DNA of 64,000 bases from Azomonas macrocytogenes (GCF_014191985.1 NZ_JACHXI010000016.1:1-64000); one strand, 5' to 3'. Shown: positions 1 to 14,532, counted from the first letter of the stretch. Notes: generated by a model not told the origin, from the sequence alone. Numbers and translations: made by a program.

Positions 1-17
1 GTCAAGCACCTATCCCG

Positions 18-45
18 ACCCCCTGGTACGCACGTGCCAGGGGGT
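18..45. terminator. GC-rich hairpin, probable terminator
   Basis: A perfect 9-bp inverted repeat (ACCCCCTGG at 18-26 with CCAGGGGGT at 37-45) encloses a 10-base loop that can pair further. Only a weak T-rich stretch follows, so this may be a terminator of a gene left of the window or a residue of a mobile element end. Confidence 0.45.
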
Positions 46-80
46 TCGTTCGTCTGGATTCCACAACACGACTCACTCGA

Positions 81-158
81 CTGGGCTCTCGCTTCGTCGG
101 TAGCTTATTGAAAAGCTCACCCGCCTTGATCGTACTGGAAGCCACCGGCGGTTTTTGA
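81..158 (+). pseudogene. IS110-family transposase fragment
   Basis: One frame reads LKSSPALIVLEATGGF and then stops. This matches the N-terminal RuvC-like segment of IS110-family (DEDD) transposases, where a VLEATGG motif is characteristic. Only about 25 codons survive, there is no start, and the frame ends at the TGA at 156-158. It is a fossil, not a gene. The family call rests on this one motif. Confidence 0.5.
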
Positions 159-246
159 AGTGACTACTTGGCGGGAGAGCTTACGAGATAATAAAGCGTC
201 TATCGTGATTCAGTCCGGATTGGTAGGTGCCGAGGTCAGTTCCCTA

Positions 247-333
247 CGTCGACCACAGCATGAGCAGCGTATGGGTGATATCGTAGGCGTGAGCAATCGC
301 TTTCAGGCTGCCTTCACCGCCATGAACTACTTT
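247..333 (-). pseudogene. IS3-family OrfA (helix-turn-helix) fragment
   Basis: The reverse strand reads VVHGGEGSLKAIAHAYDITH followed by TLLMLWS, bounded by stops at both ends. It resembles the N-terminal helix-turn-helix of IS3/IS150-type OrfA proteins (GEGSL...A..YGI.H...R.W). It is a short remnant next to the IS110 fragment, so the left edge of the window is a graveyard of insertion sequences. Confidence 0.5.
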
Positions 334-405
334 CTATTCAATGGCAAGGGGTCACTCCAAAGTGGGTCAATTTTGCATTGATACTGACAACCTTTTTATG
401 CCGAC

Positions 406-1578
406 TCAGTGGCTTGAGAAGCGCAGTATGGTTTCTTCCTGCAAGGTCTGACCCGGTTTCAGTACGGTGCTCGGGAACTTGGGCTGGTTGGGCGAATCAG
501 GGAAATGTTCGGCCTCTAACGCGAAGGCGTCGCTCTGGCGGTAGGTTTTTCCAGTGCTACCGGCCACGCTGCCGTCCAAGAAGTTAGCGGTGTAGAACTG
601 CAAGCCCGGCTGGGTGGTGTGAACCTCCAGCACGCGGCCGCTTTTCGGATCGATCACGCGGGCGGCGAAGCCGGGCTTGTCTTTGCCGCCGTTGTCCAGC
701 ACGAAGTTATGGTCGTAGCCGTGCCCCCAAAGCATCTGCTGATGCGAGGAGCGCAGGCTCTTGCCGATGGGTATTGGCTGGCGTAGGTCGAACGGTGTGC
801 CGTCCACTGGGGCCAACTCGCCGGTGGGGATCGAGGTGGCGTCTGTGGGGGTGTAGCGCGAGGCGGCGATCTCGATAATCTGGTGCTCCACGCTGCCAGA
901 CCCTTCGCCGGCCAGGTTAAAGTAACTGTGGTTGGTAAGATTGACTACGGTGTCGCGGTCGGTAGTGGCGCTGTACTGGATGTGCAGTGCATCGCTGTCG
1001 TCGAGGATGTAGCGTACATGTGTGGTGAGCGTGCCTGGGAAGCCGTTCTCGCCGTCCTTGCTCACGTAGGTCAGCTCGGCACCGACGCCGTCGGGCACGT
1101 TGACTGGCTGTACCGACCACACTTTGGCATCGAAGCTGTCCGGGCCACCGTGCAGGGTATTAGGTGCGTTGTTGATCGGCAACTGATAGGTCTGGCCGTT
1201 CAGGGTGAAGCGGCCGGCGGCGATGCGGTTGGCGTAGCGACCGATCAGTGAGCCGAAGTGGATGCTACCGTTGTGTTGCTCGTAGTCCTTCAGTGAGCTG
1301 AAACCGAGCGCGATATTGGCTAGTTTGCCCTGGCGGTCGGGTGTATTGATATCGGTGAGGATTCCGCCGTAGCTGATAAACTTGACTACAATGCCGTGGG
1401 TGTTTTTTAGCGTGTACTGGCTGACTTCCTGCCCGTCGGTAGTGGTGCCATAGGGCGCCTGCTGCAAGGGTTCGGCCGCTTGGGACGGTAGAGTGCCCAC
1501 GGCGCCGAAGCTGGTGAACAAGGCTGCAAGGATCTTGGCCCGGAAAACGACCGGACGGGAAACAGGAAAATCGGACAT
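406..1578 (-). CDS. galM: Aldose 1-epimerase (mutarotase), exported
   Basis: 390 residues, full length for the GalM family. It interconverts alpha and beta anomers of aldoses such as galactose or glucose. Visible motifs are NTLHGG (His143), NLTNHSYFNLAG with the presumed acid His217, the substrate-binding Asp289 in GYDHNF, and the presumed base Glu355 in ALEAEHFPDSPN. The first 34 residues hold a basic stretch, a hydrophobic core (ILAALFTSFGAVGTL) and SQA-A, so a signal peptide is likely and the enzyme is probably periplasmic. No sugar operon surrounds it; pncC is divergent. The start is the first ATG and gives a normal leader. Confidence 0.9.
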   Translation of the reverse strand: MSDFPVSRPVVFRAKILAALFTSFGAVGTLPSQAAEPLQQAPYGTTTDGQEVSQYTLKNTHGIVVKFISYGGILTDINTPDRQGKLANIALGFSSLKDYEQHNGSIHFGSLIGRYANRIAAGRFTLNGQTYQLPINNAPNTLHGGPDSFDAKVWSVQPVNVPDGVGAELTYVSKDGENGFPGTLTTHVRYILDDSDALHIQYSATTDRDTVVNLTNHSYFNLAGEGSGSVEHQIIEIAASRYTPTDATSIPTGELAPVDGTPFDLRQPIPIGKSLRSSHQQMLWGHGYDHNFVLDNGGKDKPGFAARVIDPKSGRVLEVHTTQPGLQFYTANFLDGSVAGSTGKTYRQSDAFALEAEHFPDSPNQPKFPSTVLKPGQTLQEETILRFSSH

Positions 1579-1931
1579 GAAATCGCTACTCCGCGAAAGG
1601 ATTTATGGCGCCAGGGAGAGACTCGGGCTTTCTCTATCGCCGATGCCTATTGTGATTCCGTTATGCATGACATAAGGGCAGTTTGGGCAAACTGTCCATC
1701 AGTCGATGCCATTGAATGCCAGGTCAATAGTGCTCGGTTTCAGCTCACTGAAAATACTCTCCAGCTTAGTATCTATGAGGGTTTTAGTTATTTCCACGAT
1801 CATGATATTACCTTGGCCCAATCGGAGTTTGGCCGCTGAGTTAATTCTGGATCAGGGGGGCTGTTTGGGCTGAATCGAAAAGCTACCCAGTATACGTTAT
1901 CTATCGGTCAGCCTTTAAGCTTGGAATATTT
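1579..1931. other. Divergent intergenic region, galM/pncC
   Basis: About 350 bp without a gene. It must hold the promoters of both divergent genes, but I see no convincing sigma-70 box. A 9-bp hairpin with one G-T pair and a 4-base loop lies at 1676-1697. Nothing else is recognisable. Confidence 0.4.
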
Positions 1932-2450
1932 ATGGACAATTTGACCCGACTTGCCGAACAGCTAGGCCAATCTCTTGTTGCACGCTCTGCCAAGGTGAGT
2001 ACCGCAGAGTCCTGTACCGGCGGTGGAATAGCCGAAGCCATCACTCGTATTGCGGGCAGTTCCGCCTGGTTCGAAGCAGGTTACGTTACCTATTCCAATG
2101 AACAAAAGACTCGGCAACTGGGTGTTCCAGCTATGTTGTTCGAACAGGTCGGGGCGGTTAGTCGGGAAGTGGTCGAAGCGATGGTCTGTGGCGCTCAGCG
2201 CAATAATGGCGCGCACTTTGTCGTAGCGGTAAGCGGCATTGCCGGACCTGGCGGCGGTTCACCGGAAAAGCCGGTGGGAACGGTTTGGCTGGGATGGGCG
2301 GCAGGCAATGCGCTATATGCTCGCTGCTATCACTTTAGCGGCGACCGTCTAGCTATACGCATGCAGGCGGTTGAGGCCGGGCTCAGCGGGTTGCTTGAGC
2401 TCTGCAATGGAGGAAATCCTGATACCAATTGCCGAGCAATTGCGTCTTGA
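1932..2450 (+). CDS. pncC: Nicotinamide-nucleotide amidohydrolase PncC (CinA C-terminal family)
   Basis: 172 residues, the size of the stand-alone CinA C-terminal domain. It deamidates NMN to nicotinate mononucleotide in the pyridine nucleotide cycle. The signature TAESCTGG is at residues 24-31 and SGIAGPGGGSPEKPVGTV follows in the second half; both are diagnostic. The ATG at 1932 gives the usual N-terminus. In Pseudomonas this gene normally sits directly upstream of recA and recX; here about 430 bp of non-coding DNA and then accA follow, so the neighbourhood is rearranged. Confidence 0.93.
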   Translation: MDNLTRLAEQLGQSLVARSAKVSTAESCTGGGIAEAITRIAGSSAWFEAGYVTYSNEQKTRQLGVPAMLFEQVGAVSREVVEAMVCGAQRNNGAHFVVAVSGIAGPGGGSPEKPVGTVWLGWAAGNALYARCYHFSGDRLAIRMQAVEAGLSGLLELCNGGNPDTNCRAIAS

Positions 2451-2884
2451 ATCTGTTGATGTTTTGTTTAGGCCATGACCATCACGCTTTCGGTATTTCC
2501 TTTCAATGAACTACGTTTATCCTCGGAATGGGCACTTGGCTACATTCGGTCTTCCTGATCTGTTCCCGTCTATGTCGCTCACGCTTGTTATAATGAAATC
2601 AAGTACTGACGTAGAATTTTCCAGCTTCGACTTGGGCTCGCCATTGAGTATTAATCAGTGTGTTGCTAACGCGCGCTCTTTCAATAGGCGATAATCACGA
2701 CAATATACCCTTATTCTTTTTTATCGAATGATTACAGAAAGCGTCAATATTCCTGACAGCCCGAACATATCCGGATAAATTTTACCAACAAGTTAATGTT
2801 CGACCGCAGCCGTTAATCCCTTGATGTGCAGCGCGAAGAACGGAATAGCCCGGCCACTTGGCCGTCGACCAAGACGGATGCTCA
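2451..2884. other. Gene-free stretch between pncC and accA
   Basis: About 430 bp, AT-richer than its neighbours, with no supported gene. The recA gene expected after pncC and the dnaE gene expected before accA are both absent, and I found no trace of either. The accA promoter is presumably in the right half, but I see no clear boxes and no LexA-type operator. Confidence 0.45.
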
Positions 2885-3835
2885 ATGAACCCGAATTTTC
2901 TCGATTTCGAACAGCCTATCGCCGATCTGCAAGCCAAGATCGAGGAACTGCGCCTTGTTGGCAGCGACAACTCCTTGAATATAAGCAATGAAATCGCCTT
3001 ATTGCAGGAAAAGAGCAAGTCGCTCACTCAGAGTATTTTCGGCAATCTGACCAGTTGGCAGATTGCTCAACTGGCCCGTCACCCGAAGCGCCCTTATACG
3101 CTTGATTATGTCCGGCTGTTATGCACTGAATTCGAGGAGTTATATGGTGATCGGCATCTCGCCGATGATACTGCCATCGTGGGTGGGATTGCTCGTCTGG
3201 ACGGGCAGCCTGTGATGATTATTGGTCACCAGAAAGGTCGCGATGTACGCGAAAAGGTTCGTCGTAATTTCGGTATGCCGCGCCCGGAAGGCTATCGCAA
3301 AGCCTGTCGGTTGATGGAAATGGCCGAGCGTTTCAAAATGCCAATTCTGACCTTTATCGACACTCCCGGTGCCTATCCTGGTATTGATGCTGAGGAGCGT
3401 AACCAGAGCGAGGCAATTGCCTGGAATCTACGAGTAATGTCGCGCCTGAAGACACCTATCATCGCGACCGTAGTCGGTGAAGGAGGCTCGGGCGGGGCAC
3501 TGGCTATCGGCGTTTGTGATCGATTGAACATGCTCGAGTACTCGACCTATGCGGTCATTTCTCCGGAAGGCTGTGCCTCGATTCTCTGGCGAACAGCCGA
3601 AAAAGCACCGGAAGCGGCCGAAGCGATGGGGATTGTCGCAGCTCGGTTGAAGGAACTCGGTATTGTTGACAATGTAATCAGCGAGCCACTGGGGGGAGCC
3701 CATTGCAACCCCGAGGCGATGGCTGAAACCATGCGTGAGGAGTTGTTGGTACAGTTGGATGTCTTGAGGTCGCTGGATACCGAGACACTGCTGACTCAGC
3801 GCTATGAGCGGCTGATGAGCTATGGTATCGCCTGA
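2885..3835 (+). CDS. accA: Acetyl-CoA carboxylase carboxyltransferase subunit alpha
   Basis: 316 residues. With AccD it forms the carboxyltransferase that makes malonyl-CoA, the committed step of fatty acid synthesis. The protein starts [20 protein letters not shown], as Pseudomonas AccA does, so I chose the ATG at 2885 over the upstream in-frame ATG at 2858. The crotonase-fold core is visible: [20 protein letters not shown], then [10 protein letters not shown] and [13 protein letters not shown], which form the oxyanion-hole and CoA region. It heads the conserved accA-tilS-pyrG-kdsA-eno run. Confidence 0.96.
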   Translation: MNPNFLDFEQPIADLQAKIEELRLVGSDNSLNISNEIALLQEKSKSLTQSIFGNLTSWQIAQLARHPKRPYTLDYVRLLCTEFEELYGDRHLADDTAIVGGIARLDGQPVMIIGHQKGRDVREKVRRNFGMPRPEGYRKACRLMEMAERFKMPILTFIDTPGAYPGIDAEERNQSEAIAWNLRVMSRLKTPIIATVVGEGGSGGALAIGVCDRLNMLEYSTYAVISPEGCASILWRTAEKAPEAAEAMGIVAARLKELGIVDNVISEPLGGAHCNPEAMAETMREELLVQLDVLRSLDTETLLTQRYERLMSYGIA

Positions 3836-3921
3836 TGACAAGAGGGCTGTGAGCAGCCTTGGATGGGCGATGGGGTTTCTCGGTCGCTCGTCGATCTGAA
3901 TGTCTGGTATGGTGCTGATCT

Positions 3922-7839
<3,918 letters not shown>

Positions 7840-7871
7840 GGCGTGCCGCTCGAGCCCTTAATGGAGAGTGA

Positions 7872-9173
<1,302 letters not shown>

Positions 9174-9271
9174 GCGGATGTGACAAAAGGGCGGCTGCGA
9201 GGCTTGTATGAGCATAGCGAATGACGCAATGTTCACCAGCCCGTAGGCTGCCTTTTTCATGGAAGCTTGAA

Positions 9272-9553
9272 ATGTTCAAAGCTCATTACTGGCTTTTTCT
9301 TTTGCTCGTTTTGTTGTTGGGTGGCTTGCAATATCGCCTCTGGGTAGGTGAAGGCAGTCTGGCCCAGATAGCTGAACTCAAAAAACAGATTTCCGATCAG
9401 CATGATGAAAACGAGCGTTTACTCGAGCGTAACCGTCTTCTTCAGGCCGAAGTGATGGAATTGAAACAGGGTATGGAAACCGTCGAAGAGCGCGCTCGTC
9501 ACGAACTCGGCATGGTCAAGCAGGGGGAAACCCTGTACGAATTGGCTGAATGA
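9272..9553 (+). CDS. ftsB: Cell division protein FtsB
   Basis: 93 residues. FtsB is a bitopic inner-membrane protein that bridges FtsL and FtsQ in the divisome. A single N-terminal membrane helix (about residues 5-20, WLFLLLVLLLGG) is followed by a coiled coil (AQIAELKKQISDQHDENER...) and a conserved C-terminal ERARHELGMVKQGE. An in-frame ATG 51 bases upstream would add a non-conserved tail, so the start at 9272, preceded by GGAAG, is preferred. ispD follows 3 bases after the stop. Confidence 0.93.
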   Translation: MFKAHYWLFLLLVLLLGGLQYRLWVGEGSLAQIAELKKQISDQHDENERLLERNRLLQAEVMELKQGMETVEERARHELGMVKQGETLYELAE

Positions 9554-9556
9554 ACC

Positions 9557-10252
9557 GTGACCAATCAAACTTTTTGGGTTGTGATACCTGCAGCTGGTAT
9601 TGGCAGCCGTATGCATGCCGACCGTCCCAAGCAATATCTGCTGTTGGGCGGGCGGACGATTCTTGAACATACGCTTGACTGCTTCCTCGACCATCCAGGT
9701 CTGCAGGCTCTGGTGATCAGCCTGGCTTCGGATGATCCTTACTGGGGAAAACTGTCCAGTAGCCGGAACCCTCGCATTCATCGTGTCGCAGGTGGTCAGG
9801 AACGTGCCGACTCGGTTCTGAATGCCTTGCTGGCGCTGGAAACCTATGGGGCGCGTATGAGCGACTGGGTGCTGGTCCACGATGCTGCCAGGCCAAATCT
9901 GATGCGTAGCGATCTTGATCGTTTGCTGCAGGAATTGACTGATGATCCGGTCGGTGGCCTTCTAGCTGTGCCTGCACGGGATACCTTGAAACGCTCCAGG
10001 GTTGATGGTCGAGTGGAGGCAACGGTGGATCGTTCGGTCATCTGGCAAGCCTACACGCCACAAATGTTTCGTCTCGGGATGCTGCAAAGCGCCCTGAGTT
10101 CTGCCTTGAGTGCTGGGGTTTCCATTACCGATGAAGCATCGGCGTTGGAGTGGGCTGGATATGCTCCGCGTTTGATTGAGGGGCGAGCAGATAACCTTAA
10201 GATAACGCGCCCCGAGGACCTGCAGTGGCTTGAAAAGCAGTGGAAGCAATAG
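9557..10252 (+). CDS. ispD: 2-C-methyl-D-erythritol 4-phosphate cytidylyltransferase
   Basis: 231 residues. It couples CTP to MEP in the non-mevalonate isoprenoid pathway. The nucleotide-binding PAAGIGSRMHADRPKQYL motif, LVHDAARPN and the C-terminal ITDEASALEWAG and LKITRPEDL segments are intact. It starts with GTG three bases after ftsB; an ATG at 9550 is out of frame. The ispF, truD, surE, pcm and rpoS genes that lie further along this chromosomal arm in other pseudomonads are not seen downstream. Confidence 0.95.
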   Translation: MTNQTFWVVIPAAGIGSRMHADRPKQYLLLGGRTILEHTLDCFLDHPGLQALVISLASDDPYWGKLSSSRNPRIHRVAGGQERADSVLNALLALETYGARMSDWVLVHDAARPNLMRSDLDRLLQELTDDPVGGLLAVPARDTLKRSRVDGRVEATVDRSVIWQAYTPQMFRLGMLQSALSSALSAGVSITDEASALEWAGYAPRLIEGRADNLKITRPEDLQWLEKQWKQ

Positions 10253-10314
10253 CAGTACCACCATAAGTTACAGTTGGATTAGTAGGTTTTCGTATTGATT
10301 GCTCTCTGATCGGA

Positions 10315-10719
10315 TCAAATTTGCAGGGTTTTCTGCCTGAGAATGTATATGCTGACCAGCACTGCACTAGTCAGCATGCCGATGCGAGCCCAAGTCAAAG
10401 TTACTAGCCAGAAAGATATGCTGATGCTTAGCCACATGAAGCCGATGCTATAGATTTTTCCTTTCAGCGGAATACCCGATCCATCCAGATAGCCGCGAAA
10501 CCAGGGTCCAAGACGTGGATGCCCTACCAACCAGTCATAGAAGCGTTGTGAGCTGCGGGCGAAACAGGCCGCTGCAAGCAGCAGGAAAGGGGTAGTTGGC
10601 AGCAGAGGCAAAAATATGCCGACCACGCCAAGCGCAACGCTCAGCCAGCCCAAAAACAAAAAAAAGTAGCGGACCAGCGGGTTGCGGTACAAAGGGATTT
10701 CTCTGGTTGCCGTAGGCAT
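10315..10719 (-). CDS. YbaN-family (DUF454) inner-membrane protein
   Basis: 134 residues from the ATG at 10719; a TTG at 10731 would add four residues. The family motif is clear: FLGWLSVALGVVGIFLPLLPTTPFLLLAAACFARSS is a membrane hairpin with the LPTTPF signature, followed by RFYDWLVGHPRLGP and two more hydrophobic segments at the C-terminus. Function is unknown for this family. The stop of the upstream UPF0149 gene lies 13 bases before this ATG, so the two are probably co-transcribed. Confidence 0.82.
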   Translation of the reverse strand: MPTATREIPLYRNPLVRYFFLFLGWLSVALGVVGIFLPLLPTTPFLLLAAACFARSSQRFYDWLVGHPRLGPWFRGYLDGSGIPLKGKIYSIGFMWLSISISFWLVTLTWARIGMLTSAVLVSIYILRQKTLQI

Positions 10720-10731
10720 GGTTAGTGGCAA

Positions 10732-11319
10732 TCAGTGACGTTTAGGCTTGAGAAGTGCCGGCTTTTCCTCAGGAGCATGGCAAATGAGGTAAAGAGCCGT
10801 CAGCAACTCTGGGATTTGAGTAATCATTTCATGAACCAGATCCTGATCTTGGGCAATATCGGAAAACTCAGGCTGTTCGTCGAATAATCCAGACCCGACC
10901 ATTATAGGTAGTAACAGTTCGCTGACTTCTTCTTCCGCTTCTTCGAACCAGATCGCCTCTCGCAAGAAGACACCTTCCATAAATCCGATACACCAGCCAC
11001 GTAGTTCGGATTCGTCTGGATCTTTTCCCAAGTCTAGCTCACATGGCAATTCCATATTCTCGTCACTGGCCAGTTGGCGAGCAATGTGGGCTTTAAGCTG
11101 GGCGAGCGTCGCTTCTATTGCGTTTTGCTCTGTTGTGTCGATGTACTGCGGAGGTTCGGCAAATAGCGCATCGAGCCATTCTTCCTCCGGCACCTGTTCT
11201 GGACAAATACACAGCGCGGTCAAATAACCGTGAGCGGCTATGAAATCCAAGGCTTCCTCGTGCAGATCATCGGCATCTAGGAAAACTTGCAGACGGGCCA
11301 GTTGCTCGGCAAAAGACAT
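10732..11319 (-). CDS. UPF0149 (YecA/YgfB-like) protein
   Basis: 195 residues, acidic and probably all-helical. The family signature is RGWCIGFMEGVFLRE in the middle, preceded by an N-terminal segment with LHEEALDFIAAHGYLTAL and followed by LLPIMVGSGLFDE. No zinc-binding SEC-C tail (CxCxxxxxxxC) is present, so it belongs to the short form. The role is not established. It is divergent from recQ and followed by the YbaN-type gene. Confidence 0.8.
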   Translation of the reverse strand: MSFAEQLARLQVFLDADDLHEEALDFIAAHGYLTALCICPEQVPEEEWLDALFAEPPQYIDTTEQNAIEATLAQLKAHIARQLASDENMELPCELDLGKDPDESELRGWCIGFMEGVFLREAIWFEEAEEEVSELLLPIMVGSGLFDEQPEFSDIAQDQDLVHEMITQIPELLTALYLICHAPEEKPALLKPKRH

Positions 11320-11584
11320 CAGAGGTTACCTTGGGATTTAAAGGTATCGATTTTAGACGAGCTGCTTGGCTCAGGCTACCTGTGCGTAGAGTAGAGTTTC
11401 GTCAAGCCTTGAGGTTCCGGAAGCTTTTCAAGCCCTGGATCAAAGGGAATTTATTTTCATTATGCTTTGGCTGGTGGCGTTACAGTGTGTTCAACACTCT
11501 CACGTATACTTGAATCGCTCGACGTTTCGTTACCGCGGCAATGGAATGTCGATACACTCCAGGCCTCCGCTATCAGAGATAGGC

Positions 11585-13711
11585 ATGCTTGACCAGGCAC
11601 ATCACATCCTCAAGGATATTTTCGGTTATGACTCGTTTCGTGGTAACCAAGCCGCGGTCATCGAATGCGTAGCGGCTGGCAGCGATGCGCTTGTACTCAT
11701 GCCCACTGGTGGCGGCAAGTCCTTGTGCTACCAGGTGCCGGCTCTGTTGCGCGATGGTTTGGCCGTTGTGGTTTCACCACTGATTGCGTTGATGGACGAT
11801 CAAGTCGCTACCCTTGATGAACTGGGTGTTTCCTCTGTAGCGCTTAATTCAACGCTAGGCCCGGACGAGCAGAGAAACATTGCCGAAAGGCTCAAGCGTG
11901 GCGAAATAAAGCTTTTATATCTCGCTCCCGAGCGTTTGGTTCAACCTCGGATGCTGGCCTTTTTGCAAAAGCTGCCCATTGCTCTGTTCGCTATTGATGA
12001 AGCTCATTGTGTGTCGCAATGGGGACATGATTTCCGGCCTGAATATCTGCAGCTAGGACAACTTGCCGAGCTGTTTCCCCTTGTTCCACGCATAGCATTG
12101 ACCGCTACTGCAGATAAACGTACTCGTGAAGAAATCGCTGTACGTCTGCAGTTGGAGAATGCAGGGTGTTTTCTGTCGAGTTTCGATCGGCCAAATATTT
12201 TTTATCGCATCGTGCCGAAAGATCAGCCTCGTAAACAGTTGCTGAGTTTTCTTGCCGAGCATAAAGGTGATGCCGGTATTGTCTACTGCCTGTCACGCAA
12301 GAAAGTTGAAGAAATAGCTGGCTTCTTGAGTCAGCAGGGCTTTCCTGCTCTGCCTTACCATGCGGGGTTGCCTAGTGAGCTACGTGCCGCCAACCAGAAA
12401 CGTTTCCTCAACGAGGAAGGGTTGGTCATGGTCGCAACTATTGCCTTTGGCATGGGGATCGACAAACCCAATGTGCGCTTTGTCGCTCATCTTGATCTGC
12501 CGAAATCGCTAGAAGCCTACTATCAGGAAACGGGCAGGGCGGGGCGTGATGGACTGCCATCCGATGCCTGGATGGCATACGGTCTGCAAGACATGATTTT
12601 TCTCAAACAAATGCTGGCAAATTCAGAAGGCGACGAGCGGCACAAACGGGTCGAACAGCACAAACTGGAAGCCATGCTGGCTCTATGCGAGGAGACGCGT
12701 TGTCGGCGACAGGCACTCCTGGCCTATTTCGATGAGGATCTGCCGCAACCTTGTGGGCATTGCGATATTTGTGTCGATGGGGTGGAAACCTGGAATGCTA
12801 CAGAGGCTGCTCGTCTGGCGCTGTCGACGATTTATCGCAGTGGGCAGCGGTATGGCGTCGGCCATCTAGTGGATATCTTATTAGGGCGCGCAAACGATAA
12901 AGTGAAAGGGCTTGGGCACCACCACTTATCCGTATTCGGGCTTGGCAAGCAGCATTCCGAAGGCGAATGGCGTTCATTGTTTCGACAGTTGATCGCACGC
13001 GGTCTGGTTGATATCGATCTGGATGGCTATGGGGGCTTGCGACTTTCCGAGAGTTGCCGGCCACTATTGCGTGGCGAGGTATCTTTGCAGTTACGTCGTG
13101 ATATTGGCTCCACCTTGCCGAAAAAGCCGTCGGCCAGTGCCGCCAGCCAATTGGTCCGCACTGAAGAAAGGCAACAATGGGAAGTGTTGCGTTCGTTACG
13201 TCGCAAGCTTGCAGAAGAACATGGCGTGCCGCCCTATGTCATTTTTCCCGATGCGACACTCCTGCAAATGTTGCGCAGTAAACCAAGCAACCTGCAGGAA
13301 ATGGCGCGAATCAATGGTGTTGGTGGACGTAAATTAGAGCGTTACGGCGAGTCGTTTCTGGCAGTTCTACAAGGCAATTCTTCAATACAAAAGCCTGCTG
13401 CCGATCTTCGACATGAACTGATCAGCTTGGCGTGCGCTGGGATGACGCCTGCGCAGATCGCCAATCGATTAGGCTGTACGGAAAAAAATATTTATAGCTT
13501 GCTGGCCGAAGCGATTGGGCGCCGGCAGCTTTCTCTCGAGCAAGCGGTGGATGTACCGGAAGATTTATTGGGTACCATCCAGGATGCTTTTTTGGATGGT
13601 GAAGGAGAATTGCCCTCCTCAGCCGTAGTAGCAGAGCAATTGGGAAAGGAGGTGCCAATTGGTGTGTTACATTGCGTGAGAGCTGCATTACTGGCTGAAT
13701 TTGGTGAATAA
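11585..13711 (+). CDS. recQ: ATP-dependent DNA helicase RecQ
   Basis: 708 residues from the ATG at 11585, which matches the usual N-terminus ([20 protein letters not shown]); an ATG at 11546 is an alternative. It is a 3'-5' helicase of recombination and fork repair. Walker A PTGGGKSL is at residues 40-47 and the DEAH box at 138-141, followed by [13 protein letters not shown]. Helicase domain 2 has [10 protein letters not shown], and zinc ligands are in [15 protein letters not shown] and CGHCDIC. An RQC region and an HRDC domain follow. The C-terminus adds about 100 residues over E. coli RecQ, including a helix-turn-helix-like [20 protein letters not shown]. Confidence 0.95.
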   Translation: MLDQAHHILKDIFGYDSFRGNQAAVIECVAAGSDALVLMPTGGGKSLCYQVPALLRDGLAVVVSPLIALMDDQVATLDELGVSSVALNSTLGPDEQRNIAERLKRGEIKLLYLAPERLVQPRMLAFLQKLPIALFAIDEAHCVSQWGHDFRPEYLQLGQLAELFPLVPRIALTATADKRTREEIAVRLQLENAGCFLSSFDRPNIFYRIVPKDQPRKQLLSFLAEHKGDAGIVYCLSRKKVEEIAGFLSQQGFPALPYHAGLPSELRAANQKRFLNEEGLVMVATIAFGMGIDKPNVRFVAHLDLPKSLEAYYQETGRAGRDGLPSDAWMAYGLQDMIFLKQMLANSEGDERHKRVEQHKLEAMLALCEETRCRRQALLAYFDEDLPQPCGHCDICVDGVETWNATEAARLALSTIYRSGQRYGVGHLVDILLGRANDKVKGLGHHHLSVFGLGKQHSEGEWRSLFRQLIARGLVDIDLDGYGGLRLSESCRPLLRGEVSLQLRRDIGSTLPKKPSASAASQLVRTEERQQWEVLRSLRRKLAEEHGVPPYVIFPDATLLQMLRSKPSNLQEMARINGVGGRKLERYGESFLAVLQGNSSIQKPAADLRHELISLACAGMTPAQIANRLGCTEKNIYSLLAEAIGRRQLSLEQAVDVPEDLLGTIQDAFLDGEGELPSSAVVAEQLGKEVPIGVLHCVRAALLAEFGE

Positions 13712-13765
13712 CCATTAAAATATGATTTTCTGCTTTAGTTGAATGTGCTTTTTGTAGCAATAGGC

Positions 13766-13791
13766 CTTATGATTAGCGGCCTAATAATAAG
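13766..13791. promoter_or_regulatory. 26-bp palindrome, candidate MarR operator
   Basis: CTTATGATTAG at 13766-13776 and CTAATAATAAG at 13781-13791 form an 11-bp inverted repeat with one mismatch around a 4-base spacer. It lies 22 bases before the presumed ATG of the MarR gene at 13814. Size, AT-richness and position fit an autoregulatory operator of a MarR dimer. This is inferred from symmetry only. Confidence 0.5.
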
Positions 13792-13813
13792 CCTGCATGG
13801 AATGTGTGTAGTA

Positions 13814-14251
13814 ATGCCACCAGAAGCCCCTCCTGTCAGATTTGGAATGTTGCTAACCCTGCTGGCTCGCTCTTGGAGAGCCGAGCTGGATCGGCGGCTG
13901 GCGCATCTTGGTTTATCTCAAGCGCGCTGGGTCGTGCTTCTGCACATTTCGCGTATACCTGAGGCGCCTACGCAACGAGAACTGGCGCAAAGCGTGGGTG
14001 TGGAAGGGCCTACCTTGGCACGACTCCTGGATAGCCTGGAAAATCAGGGTTTTGTGAAGCGCCTGATGGTTCCGGAGGATCGCCGGGCGAAAAAAATCGT
14101 GTTGACTGACAAGGCAGAGCCCTTGATTCGTCAAATAGAAGCCATTTCTTCGCAAATGCATCAAGATCTCATCTCTGGCATCGATGAAGAAGAGTTACAG
14201 AGTTGCCTGAAAGTGCATCAGACTATTCTCAAGAATCTTAACCGCTCTTGA
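13814..14251 (+). CDS. MarR-family transcriptional regulator
   Basis: 145 residues from the ATG at 13814. The open frame extends upstream to 13739, but that extension is hydrophobic, unlike the family, and would run through the palindrome. The winged helix is clear: LTLLARSWRAELDRRLAHLGLSQARW, then PTQRELAQSVGVEGPTLARLLDSLENQGFV as the recognition helices and PEDRRAKKIVLT as the wing. A similar MarR gene lies next to recQ in P. aeruginosa, from memory. The ligand is unknown. Confidence 0.85.
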   Translation: MPPEAPPVRFGMLLTLLARSWRAELDRRLAHLGLSQARWVVLLHISRIPEAPTQRELAQSVGVEGPTLARLLDSLENQGFVKRLMVPEDRRAKKIVLTDKAEPLIRQIEAISSQMHQDLISGIDEEELQSCLKVHQTILKNLNRS

Positions 14252-14293
14252 GCAGATAACTTCTGCAAGACTTATCTGCAGATAGTTCTTGCA
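14252..14293. other. Overlapping alternative hairpins after the MarR gene
   Basis: GCAGATAA (14252-14259) can pair with TTATCTGC (14272-14279). TGCAAGA (14264-14270) can instead pair with TCTTGCA (14287-14293). The two stems exclude each other. No T-run follows, so a simple terminator is unlikely. Confidence 0.3.
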
Positions 14294-14532
14294 AGCGGTA
14301 GTTTTGTGACTTTTTCACATGGCCTGCTCCTTTAGTCTGCTTCCCTTCTGCGAATCATGACGTGCTTGTCATGCAGTTTTAGCGTGATCCACCGTAGACA
14401 ATTCCAGCAAATAGGAGCTTGGTGGCTGGCAAGAACCGAGCCCCAAATTGGAGTTCTGTGTGTTGGCGACACCAAATTCGGTAATCGAGTCGACCTTTGT
14501 CAGACCCCTATTGGAACTTCCTTATTTGCATG

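Noticed and set aside
355-400. Possible IS21-type terminal sequence
   Set aside because: It only vaguely resembles IS21 ends and no istA or istB coding remnant is adjacent, so I did not list it as an element.
2506-2694. 62-codon frame in the pncC-accA gap
   Set aside because: No ribosome-binding site, no recognisable motif, and it lies in a featureless stretch.
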